A stretch of 6,747 nt of DNA from the NCBI GenBank assembly GCA_947499275.1, contig CANMNM010000075.1:1-6747 (forward strand), written 5' to 3'. This document shows, piece by piece, positions 1-6,313 of this stretch. The position numbers and the translations under genes are program-made. Source of the DNA: Actinomycetota bacterium. GTDB taxonomy: Bacteria > Actinomycetota > Actinomycetes > S36-B12. The notes beneath the pieces are model-generated. The model searched no databases, was not told the origin of the DNA, and worked only from the letters and a program-made list of their open reading frames with translations. The stretch's first letter is position 1. The number at the start of each line of letters is the position of its first letter.

Positions 1-1
1 T

Positions 2-238
2 ACCGATGGGCATCCAATCGTTTCTCTGCTGCTCGGAAATTTTGATATTGTAAAAAATAACCCAGTTGCAACTTTGAATTTGCTGATGCTGTTTTCACAC
101 ATCATTGGTGTCTTTGTTGTGGTGATTCTTGCTGCTGTGGTTGCCAGCTTCCAAGTCTCTGCAGCCCAAAGTGAACTTGCCGATGCACAAGCCACTGGAA
201 CGAGCTTGCAAAACCAAGTGAGTCTTGAATTCTGGTAA
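2..238 (+). CDS. Probable membrane protein, C-terminal fragment (5' end outside window)
   Basis: This frame is open from the left edge to a TAA at 236-238, giving about 78 residues of a protein whose start lies outside the window. It contains one strongly hydrophobic stretch of about 25 residues (LLMLFSHIIGVFVVVILAAV and onward, roughly bases 86-155), which looks like a transmembrane helix. A hydrophilic tail rich in Ala, Gln and Ser follows and ends in LEFW. I do not recognise the family. It is the best coding explanation for bases 1-101, which no credible minus-strand gene occupies. It overlaps the 3' end of the minus-strand pseudokinase gene by 137 bases, where the minus-strand translation turns into a Gln-rich, shadow-like tail. 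The alternative is a chance open frame antisense to that gene; a stop-free run of this length has a chance probability of about 2% per frame under equal base use. The call is tentative because start, family and most of the protein are missing. Confidence 0.45.
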   Translation, partial: TDGHPIVSLLLGNFDIVKNNPVATLNLLMLFSHIIGVFVVVILAAVVASFQVSAAQSELADAQATGTSLQNQVSLEFW

Positions 239-1028
239 CCCCACGAGATTTGCTCGCGCCAATCACACTACGACTCACAATTTCGTCGACAGCCCGCGGA
301 ATACTCGCTTTAACACTGGAGGGTAAGGGAATGTCCTTACTTATTTTTGGCGAGAAAGGGACATGGACGGTCAGCGCTGGGTCCGGATTCTTTTCACTCG
401 AGTAAACGGGATATGGCCAGAGGCCGGTTGTGAAGCAGTAGAGCAATGATCCCAGTCCATTAACATCTCTTGCCGTGGAGGAATCTTGTGAAGTGCGCGA
501 TTCAAATAAGGGACCGAATAAGGCGTGGTCAACAGCAAGGCCGCTAATCAACACTTCTGAGTTTTCGGTTAAGAAAATACAGCTGGGACGAAGCCGGCCG
601 TGTTCAAGGTTAATTGAGAGGCACGCATTCAGGGCCCAAGCAATACTGGCAACAGAATCAAGTGAGAACTCGGCATCAAATGTTGGGGTGTCTGCCCCGC
701 TAACGGCAATGTGAAGTGGTGTACCGGTACACCACTCGCTAATGATTGCGGTGTAGGAGTGATCTTCCTCCGTTGCCGCAATGTCGAGAATATCGAGGAC
801 TCGAAGCAGTCGGCGGTCATCGGCCATCGCGGCTGCTTGCGCAGCTCCGAGAACTTTGATTAAACGTTGATCTTTGGTTCGCATCAAACGAATTGCGATA
901 TCGCGATCCAAGATATCGTCGCGACCCCGCCACAATTGGACAGTGAATTGACCACTCGCGGCAGGAGCGTGCTCACTGATGAGTTCCAACAGCGTGTATC
1001 GATTGAGTTTGGTTCCCGAACCGATCAC
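102..1028 (-). CDS. Stand-alone MurJ-associated pseudokinase (protein kinase-like domain)
   Basis: Predicted cytoplasmic protein of 308 residues with a degenerate Ser/Thr kinase fold. The N-terminus (RYTLLELI, about residues 10-17) resembles a kinase opening, but the Gly-rich loop is lost. The VAIK lysine is replaced by Arg47 (DIAIRLM). The HRD catalytic loop reads HGRLRPSCIFL (143-153), with no catalytic Asp. The DFG motif reads SGL (162-164). The later helix with the usual D-x-x-x-L-G-x-L-L-Y pattern is kept (DVNGLGSLLY, 188-197), followed by TTGLWPYP. A GTG start at 1028 is chosen because GTGA overlaps the murJ stop and AGAGGG lies 7 bases upstream; the longer ATG frame from 1103 has no such support. 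In M. tuberculosis the equivalent domain is fused to MurJ (MviN), is phosphorylated by PknB and then binds FhaA. A similar regulatory role here is inference. The last 45 or so residues are Gln/His-rich, antisense to a probable plus-strand gene, and may not be functional. No C-terminal membrane helix or extracellular domain is present. Confidence 0.85.
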   Translation of the reverse strand: MIGSGTKLNRYTLLELISEHAPAASGQFTVQLWRGRDDILDRDIAIRLMRTKDQRLIKVLGAAQAAAMADDRRLLRVLDILDIAATEEDHSYTAIISEWCTGTPLHIAVSGADTPTFDAEFSLDSVASIAWALNACLSINLEHGRLRPSCIFLTENSEVLISGLAVDHALFGPLFESRTSQDSSTARDVNGLGSLLYCFTTGLWPYPVYSSEKNPDPALTVHVPFSPKISKDIPLPSSVKASIPRAVDEIVSRSVIGASKSRGVTRIQDSLGFASSFQWLVHRQVHFGLQRLGSWQPQQQESPQQRHQ

Positions 1029-2692
1029 GAGTTCGCCCTCTGACCTAGTTTGTCGCGGAAAACACGATAGGCAAGGGTGATTTCGGGGACCCGTAAGAGC
1101 CACGACAAAAGAATGTAACTAACTGCTCCACTCAAGATGACCAAAGCTAAACGAACCAACAAAGTTGTTTTTTCAGAATAATTCACGAGCCCCGTGTCAC
1201 CAAAAAATAATTCATTCAGCCTGCTTTGCGTAAATAGCATGACCACAACAGAGAGAATTCCAACAACGAGCATCCGTCCAATTGATCCGATTACCGACAG
1301 TGATGAGAGTCCACCTAGTTTGCGGGCTAAAACAATCCAGGCAATGACAAGACCCACCCAGTAAGAAACGCTGTAACACAAAGCAATGTAGGTGATTTGA
1401 ACACCACCACCGGTAAGTTGACCAAAGACTGGAACTAACAGACCGAGAAAGACAAGGGAAAAAATCACCGTGATGAAAAATGGGGTGCGAGTGTCCTCTA
1501 GAGAATAAAAGCCGCGTAGTAAGACATAGAAGAGAGTAAATGGAAGCATGCCCAGCATGAATACTGAGATCACTTGGCCGAGAACCTGGGCTTGATCGGT
1601 CGTCGCAGCACCAAAGTCAAAAAGCAAAACCGCTACTGAAGTGCCACCCACCAAGATCATTGCGGTGATAGGGATTATGAGAAATGAAACCAGTCGCATC
1701 GCGCCGACGAGGTCATGTGAGACTTGAGTGAGTTTTCCTGAGTGAGCAACTCGACTCAGTGAGGGAAGTAATGCTGTGATGACGGAAACTGTGATCACAC
1801 TGTGGGGCAACATAAAAACTAGATGTGCTTTTTGGTAGGTGGTGAGTCCTGCAGCAGCAGCACCCGATGCGATCGCATTGATATTTGCTTGGGTAGCAAA
1901 TCGAGTGATCACCAAATACGTCAATTGATTAACCAGTACGAGACCAATGGTCCACGCGGCGAGCATTCCTGCTTTTCGGAGTCCGTACCCCCGCCAATCA
2001 AAACGCGGCCGCCACACGTATCCAGCGCGATAAAGTACTGGAATCAGAATGCAGGCTTGGATAACAACACCCAGAGTGGTACCCAAGCCAAGTAACCACA
2101 CCTGACCCGATGTCAGGTTCCCGTCGGCTGCGGCGCTCGTACCAGCAAAATAAATAAACAGCAGGAAAGTTGAGATCGCCACAATGTTATTAGCGATAGG
2201 AGCGAACATCGGAGCGCCGAATTTTCCACGAGTGTTTAACACCTGACTAAACATTGTGTAGAGACCATAGAAAAATATTTGCGGCAAACATAAACGAGTG
2301 AATGCAACAGCTAAGTCAAATTCAGTTTGTGGATAGTCGCTAGGTGTGTATAGGTCAACAATCCATGGCGCCAAAATTATTGAGATGATCGACAAAGCGA
2401 GTAAGGCTATTGCAGTGATCGTGATGAGTCGGTCGGCATAAGCGCGACCGTCATCAGCATCGTCCTTCATTTTGCGAACGAGTTGCGGTATAAAAACGGC
2501 GTTTAGCGCGCCGCCGAGAATTAAAATGTAAATCATGTTGGGAAGTGAGTTACCTAATGAAAATGCGTCGGATACCAGGAAGAATCCGAGAGCGGCCGTC
2601 ATGGTGATATCTCGGGCGATTCCCGTCACACGTGATGTGACGGTACCCGCGGCCATAACCGTGCTGGGACCCAATAACGCCCGTTCAGACAT
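1025..2692 (-). CDS. murJ: Lipid II flippase MurJ (MviN family)
   Basis: Polytopic inner-membrane protein of about 555 residues that translocates undecaprenyl-linked peptidoglycan precursor (lipid II) to the outer face. The N-terminus carries the family signature: SRVTGIARD at 20-28, with Arg21, Arg27 and Asp42 aligning by spacing to essential Arg18, Arg24 and Asp39 of E. coli MurJ, then LPN and GGALNAVFIPQL at 60-71. Hydrophobic segments through to the C-terminus fit the usual 14 helices, ending at LLSWLLRVPE and a short basic tail. The block MLPHSVITVSVITALLPSLS matches the actinobacterial form of the region around helix 8; the arginine corresponding to E. coli Arg270 is not obvious there. 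Start choice: ATG at 2692 has AGAAGA 9 bases upstream; ATG at 2701 (three residues longer) is the alternative, and starts further upstream lie deep in the DUF6049 gene. It overlaps the upstream gene by 8 bases and the downstream pseudokinase by 4. Unlike mycobacterial MviN, it stops right after the membrane domain. Confidence 0.96.
   Translation of the reverse strand: MSERALLGPSTVMAAGTVTSRVTGIARDITMTAALGFFLVSDAFSLGNSLPNMIYILILGGALNAVFIPQLVRKMKDDADDGRAYADRLITITAIALLALSIISIILAPWIVDLYTPSDYPQTEFDLAVAFTRLCLPQIFFYGLYTMFSQVLNTRGKFGAPMFAPIANNIVAISTFLLFIYFAGTSAAADGNLTSGQVWLLGLGTTLGVVIQACILIPVLYRAGYVWRPRFDWRGYGLRKAGMLAAWTIGLVLVNQLTYLVITRFATQANINAIASGAAAAGLTTYQKAHLVFMLPHSVITVSVITALLPSLSRVAHSGKLTQVSHDLVGAMRLVSFLIIPITAMILVGGTSVAVLLFDFGAATTDQAQVLGQVISVFMLGMLPFTLFYVLLRGFYSLEDTRTPFFITVIFSLVFLGLLVPVFGQLTGGGVQITYIALCYSVSYWVGLVIAWIVLARKLGGLSSLSVIGSIGRMLVVGILSVVVMLFTQSRLNELFFGDTGLVNYSEKTTLLVRLALVILSGAVSYILLSWLLRVPEITLAYRVFRDKLGQRANS
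1036..1041 (-). promoter_or_regulatory. Shine-Dalgarno site of the pseudokinase gene
   Basis: AGAGGG on the minus strand sits 7 bases before the GTG at 1028, inside the last codons of murJ. This decides the start and, with the GTGA overlap, points to translational coupling to murJ. Confidence 0.65.
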
Positions 2693-4838
2693 GTGGCTCA
2701 TTCTTCTGTGAATTTGCTCGGGCTCCGGTAGCGGCCTTGTGAACGCGCCGAGTAATTCCCACGACAACAAATAAAACTATTGCCACGAATGCGGCGCCTA
2801 TTACCCAGGCGGCGGCGCGTGCGTAGGCCGTGGAAACAAGTTCAATTCGCGCGGGTCGCCCAAAATCTTGACCTTGAGGGGTGAGAAGTTGAACACCAGC
2901 ACTCAGTGTTCGACCACCCACAACTGTTGCTTCAAGTTCAACACTAACTTTTTTCCCTGGTTCAATGGTGATTTCGTAGAGTGGCTGGCTTTCTAAGCGT
3001 GCCTCGGGAATGCCCCGCAGCTGCACACCAACTGTGACAGTTCTATCAAGGTCATTGGCAATTGTTACGGGAACTAAACCACTCTCACCAGAGAGCGTGA
3101 TTGTTCCCTCAGAGAGCGCGTAGACCTTATCAATTTGCTCCCGCAAACTCGTTGAAATACTGGAAACGAGTTCAACACCAGTTGCAGGCTCTGTGCGCCA
3201 AGCACTTGATTGTGCTCGCAGAATCGCCTCGGAGTAAGCGTCCGTCACCCCACTGGGGTTGTCGAGTACCGCGGTGAGTGATGCGAGTTCCTCACTTGCT
3301 TCTTGTACTGTTTTTAAATACGAGGCTGGCAGTTCCGCGTCTTGGGCCTTGGGCCCGTATCCAACAGGCTTACGCGAAATGCTCGTGCTGTTTTCATTTA
3401 GTAAATCAGAAAGGGACACGGCTTTGATCCAGGGAACCTTCCCCGTGGCATCGAGTAATGAATTAAGAGCATCAGTTGAAGGATTCCAACGAATGTCCTC
3501 GGGCCCGGCAACGATCATGCGGGAAGGCGAATCACTAGGAATAAGTTGACTGAGCAGGACAGTCTCGGCGAGGAATCGTTGACGCATCAGAATTGAATTG
3601 GACGTAGAAGTTTGGGGTAGGGAAAGGGTTGCACTCAGACCAGGGTCAATGAGAACAGCGTTCATGCCGCCGTAGGTTGTACCCAAAATACCAAAACCGG
3701 TTGAAACAGTCGTGGAGTCTGCGGGCGGTAAAGCGGTACCGCGAAGGATCACGGTGCGAACACCACTTGAAGCCAACAGGTCACCCGTTTTTTTATTGAG
3801 CCTCCCGCTGGGTGCCCAATACAAAGTACCTTCAACACTTTGCCCTAAGACACCCGTTGCCACACTTGCCGCAGCCGTGGTTGAACGCACCACGTCGGTT
3901 TCCTGGCCGAAGCGCGTCACGGCAGCTGCATCGATATCGGCATACGGTGTAACTCGAAGCGGTAGCCGATCAGCTGAAGCTGAGCTCGAATTAAGTGCTT
4001 GACTCAGTCGGGTTAACCACTGACTAGAGTCCTGGGACAGGTCGCCAACGGAAATCGAATCACCACTGCGGACTTGGTAACCACCGGATAAGTCCTGGGC
4101 AACCTGGAGCAATTGTGGATCCGCGATCCAACTGACTTTTTTGGAGTTATTGGCTGCAATATTGAGAAGTGAATCCAGCCGGCCACCAGGGGCCAGTGAA
4201 CGCGGAATTCCTTCATTGAGTAAAACACCATTTGCTTCCTGAGCGGGGTAGTCAACCAATGGCCACAGCCACACCAAATCGATTGGACTCGATTGCGGAC
4301 CCATCCAGGGAAGAAACGTTCGCACACCACCCTGTCGACTCATACTGCCCGCTCCAGATGTTCCCAAAATCTCCACCATCATGGTGTAAACACCATCTCT
4401 ACCCAGGGGAAGGTCATTAATCGGGACCGCGATTTCAAAGCTGGCTTGATCACCCGGCTTCAAGGCATCACTCACGTCAACCTTGGTGCTATTGAGGAAG
4501 TAGTCAACCGGGTCAATTTCAGGGTTGAGCTCCAGGTCTGCAGCCTGTGAGATCCCAGCGCGCTCACTCAGTGGGCTGGCCGAGATACCGAGGCGGGCCG
4601 ACACCTGGGTGACCGCAGAACCAGAAGAATTAAGCAATTTTCCAGAAATTCGCAGGGTGTCACCCGGGCGTGGCGCAATCGGAGTCACCTGGTCGAGAAC
4701 TACCGCAATCACTGAACCCGTCGGGTCAGCGGCGACCGATATTGCCCCAACCCCGGTGCTTACGAGACCAGAAACCAGAAAAGGGACTGCCAAGAGCAGG
4801 CGGTGCCATGAGGGGATGCGCTCGCCCAAAAACACCAT
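2685..4838 (-). CDS. DUF6049-family secreted, membrane-anchored protein
   Basis: Protein of about 717 residues and unknown function, recognised by its place between cca and murJ and by its architecture, like M. tuberculosis Rv3909. The N-terminus is a signal sequence (basic start, hydrophobic core at about 14-35, possible cleavage near SVAA at 34-37). A domain opening with DQVTPIAPRPGDTLRISGKL looks like an Ig-like beta-sandwich found at the start of this family. The family-type motif VWLWPLVDYP follows, then a central region containing TPYADIDAAAV. A second beta-rich segment (VPVTIANDLDRTVTVGVQL) precedes a C-terminal membrane helix at about 675-695 (AAAWVIGAAFVAIVLFVVV) and a basic cytoplasmic tail. 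Most of the protein should therefore lie outside the membrane, anchored at the C-terminus. The ATG at 4838 is chosen because it puts the signal peptide at the N-terminus; the frame stays open to 5033, but that extension is antisense to cca and not protein-like. No good Shine-Dalgarno site precedes it, so the mRNA may be leaderless. It is the first gene of the operon with murJ and the pseudokinase. Confidence 0.88.
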   Translation of the reverse strand: MVFLGERIPSWHRLLLAVPFLVSGLVSTGVGAISVAADPTGSVIAVVLDQVTPIAPRPGDTLRISGKLLNSSGSAVTQVSARLGISASPLSERAGISQAADLELNPEIDPVDYFLNSTKVDVSDALKPGDQASFEIAVPINDLPLGRDGVYTMMVEILGTSGAGSMSRQGGVRTFLPWMGPQSSPIDLVWLWPLVDYPAQEANGVLLNEGIPRSLAPGGRLDSLLNIAANNSKKVSWIADPQLLQVAQDLSGGYQVRSGDSISVGDLSQDSSQWLTRLSQALNSSSASADRLPLRVTPYADIDAAAVTRFGQETDVVRSTTAAASVATGVLGQSVEGTLYWAPSGRLNKKTGDLLASSGVRTVILRGTALPPADSTTVSTGFGILGTTYGGMNAVLIDPGLSATLSLPQTSTSNSILMRQRFLAETVLLSQLIPSDSPSRMIVAGPEDIRWNPSTDALNSLLDATGKVPWIKAVSLSDLLNENSTSISRKPVGYGPKAQDAELPASYLKTVQEASEELASLTAVLDNPSGVTDAYSEAILRAQSSAWRTEPATGVELVSSISTSLREQIDKVYALSEGTITLSGESGLVPVTIANDLDRTVTVGVQLRGIPEARLESQPLYEITIEPGKKVSVELEATVVGGRTLSAGVQLLTPQGQDFGRPARIELVSTAYARAAAWVIGAAFVAIVLFVVVGITRRVHKAATGARANSQKNEPHV
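2702..2707 (-). promoter_or_regulatory. Weak Shine-Dalgarno site of murJ
   Basis: AGAAGA on the minus strand is 9 bases before the ATG at 2692 and directly abuts the alternative ATG at 2701, which favours the later start. It lies inside the last codons of the upstream DUF6049 gene, so murJ translation is probably coupled to it. Confidence 0.4.
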
Positions 4839-4879
4839 GTAACGAGGATAAAGGCAATGGGTGGGTAACCTTGGCTGCC
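4839..4879. promoter_or_regulatory. 41-base divergent intergenic region between the DUF6049 gene and cca
   Basis: This is the only sizeable non-coding gap in the window and must carry, or lie close to, the promoters of both directions unless they extend into the coding sequences. On the minus strand TATCCT (4843-4848) fits the loose actinobacterial -10 pattern TAnnnT and ends only a few bases before the ATG at 4838, which would give a leaderless transcript for the DUF6049-murJ-pseudokinase operon. No convincing -35 box is visible for it. On the plus strand no clear -10 was found; AAAGG at 4850-4854 and GGGTGGG at 4859-4865 are purine-rich but poorly spaced from the cca GTG. The location is supported by gene arrangement; the exact elements are guesses. 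Confidence 0.4.
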
Positions 4880-6313
4880 GTGTCCACTTCACTTCAGCGT
4901 CAAGCACTCGAGAGCCTCGCTCCCGTTGCCGGTTTGCTCTTTGAATTAGGCACACTTTTTCGCGCCGCAGGCTTCGAGCTTGCACTTGTTGGCGGCCCCG
5001 TTCGGGACGCATTTCTGCGTCGCACCTCACCATTAGCGGACCTTGACTTCACCACCAGCGCACATCCGGAAGACATTAAGCGGATTCTGGGCAATTGGGC
5101 TGATAACACGTGGGACACCGGGATTGCATTTGGCACCATCAGTGCGAGTAAAGATAACCGTCAGATTGAAATCACGACGTATCGCAGTGAAAATTACAAC
5201 GCCGACTCCCGTAAGCCCGATGTTGAGTTCGGAACAGAGTTGGCCGCAGACCTTGGTCGCCGAGACTTCACGGTGAACGCGATGGCGTTAACACTTCCCA
5301 CCTTGGAGTTTGTTGATTTATTTGACGGCCTAAAGGACTTAGAAAACAAGGTCTTAACAACACCATTCACCGCAACACAATCGTTTTCTGATGACCCACT
5401 GCGAATGATGCGCGCAGCACGCTTCGCCTCCCAATTACAGTTCTCCATTGCACCCGACGTCGTAACGGCAATGCGTGAGATGGCGTCACGACTTGAGATT
5501 GTTTCAGCCGAGCGTATTCGTGAAGAATTAATCAAGATCGTGATGTCTGAACACCCGCGTATTGGATTGACCATCATGGTGGAAACAGGACTTGCCGAAT
5601 ACGTGTTACCTGAACTACCGCTACTGCAATTGGAGGAAGACGAACATCATCACCACAAGGATGTGTATGAACACACACTTAAGGTGCTGGAGCAGGCCAT
5701 AGATCTGGAAACCAACCATGAACCTGAACTCCCCGATGACTTAATTCTTCGATTGGCGGCGCTACTCCACGACATCGGAAAACCTAAGACTCGAAAATTT
5801 GAGTCTGATGGCAGAGTCTCGTTCCATCACCACGAAGTTGTTGGTGCTCGCATGACGAGAAAACGCATGAAAGCTTTGAGATTCAGCAACGAGCAGATCG
5901 AGGAAGTTGCAACCTTGGTGGAATTGCATTTACGCTTCCACGGTTATGGAACCGGTGAGTGGAGTGATTCTGCAGTTCGACGTTATGTGCGTGATGCTGG
6001 AGCGCAGTTAACCCGTCTTCACAAATTAACGAGGGCCGATTCGACAACCCGCAACAAGCGCAGAGCCGCGACATTGCAAGCCGCCTACGACAGCTTGGAA
6101 ACGCGCATTGCACAACTGCAAGAGCAGGAAGAACTTGATGCAATGCGACCCGACCTTGATGGCTCGCAGATCATGGAGATCCTAGGAATCGGACCAGGTC
6201 GTGAGGTTGGTGAAGCCTATAAATTCCTCATGGAACTTAGGCTTGATCAAGGACCTCAATCACCTCAGTCTGCGACACAACAATTACTTCAATGGTGGTC
6301 CGAGCGCGGATAA
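4880..6313 (+). CDS. cca: CCA tRNA nucleotidyltransferase with HD domain (PcnA/Cca type)
   Basis: Cytoplasmic enzyme of about 477 residues that builds or repairs the 3' CCA end of tRNA from CTP and ATP. The class II nucleotidyltransferase head is complete: GGPVRD at 38-43, the metal-binding D-L-D at 54-56, a third acidic residue in IEITTYR (Glu97), GRRDFTVNAMA at 126-136 and the DPLRMMRAARF helix at 172-182. The C-terminal half is an HD phosphohydrolase-type domain (His265, His297-Asp298 in LLHDIGKP, HHH at 316-318, Asp386 in RADSTTRN) and ends with the usual MEILGIGPGREVGEAY block. Length is normal for actinobacterial members. The start is uncertain: GTG at 4880 gives the expected N-terminus, TTG at 4871 adds three residues, and ATG at 4808 or GTG at 4670 would intrude into the DUF6049 gene with non-conserved, Pro/Arg-rich sequence. 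No good Shine-Dalgarno site is seen. A His-rich patch (EDEHHHHKDVYEH, about 253-265) starts the HD domain. The 3' end overlaps the facing membrane-protein gene by 77 bases. Confidence 0.95.
   Translation: MSTSLQRQALESLAPVAGLLFELGTLFRAAGFELALVGGPVRDAFLRRTSPLADLDFTTSAHPEDIKRILGNWADNTWDTGIAFGTISASKDNRQIEITTYRSENYNADSRKPDVEFGTELAADLGRRDFTVNAMALTLPTLEFVDLFDGLKDLENKVLTTPFTATQSFSDDPLRMMRAARFASQLQFSIAPDVVTAMREMASRLEIVSAERIREELIKIVMSEHPRIGLTIMVETGLAEYVLPELPLLQLEEDEHHHHKDVYEHTLKVLEQAIDLETNHEPELPDDLILRLAALLHDIGKPKTRKFESDGRVSFHHHEVVGARMTRKRMKALRFSNEQIEEVATLVELHLRFHGYGTGEWSDSAVRRYVRDAGAQLTRLHKLTRADSTTRNKRRAATLQAAYDSLETRIAQLQEQEELDAMRPDLDGSQIMEILGIGPGREVGEAYKFLMELRLDQGPQSPQSATQQLLQWWSERG

Noticed and set aside
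1..107. Minus-strand open frame starting at the ATG near 107 and running off the left edge
   Set aside because: The translation (MMCENSISKFKV onward) has no recognisable family character, lacks a good ribosome site, and is the codon-register antisense of the hydrophobic plus-strand frame.
1029..1103. Longer pseudokinase start at ATG 1103
   Set aside because: The extra 25 residues are Cys/Pro-rich and lie wholly inside murJ; the GTG at 1028 has a good Shine-Dalgarno site and GTGA coupling.
4013..4330. Minus-strand open frame inside the DUF6049 gene
   Set aside because: It is in a different frame of a gene whose own frame is continuous and protein-like; its composition is Trp/Cys-rich and it shows no family features.
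4670..4879. Extension of cca upstream to GTG 4670 or ATG 4808
   Set aside because: The added residues are Pro/Arg-rich and unlike the N-terminus of the family, and they lie antisense to the signal-peptide region of the DUF6049 gene.
4839..5033. Extension of the DUF6049 reading frame upstream of its ATG at 4838
   Set aside because: The extra 65 residues are Arg/Gln-rich, would bury the signal peptide, and are antisense to the conserved start of cca.
5194..5577. Minus-strand open frame antisense to cca
   Set aside because: The region codes for the conserved nucleotidyltransferase core on the plus strand; the antisense translation is Ser/Arg-rich low-information sequence.
5636..5675. His-rich patch in cca (EDEHHHHKDVYEH) as a special metal-binding insertion
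   Set aside because: It falls where HD-domain CCA enzymes normally carry the H-K-D-V-Y-x-H motif, so only the number of His residues is slightly unusual.
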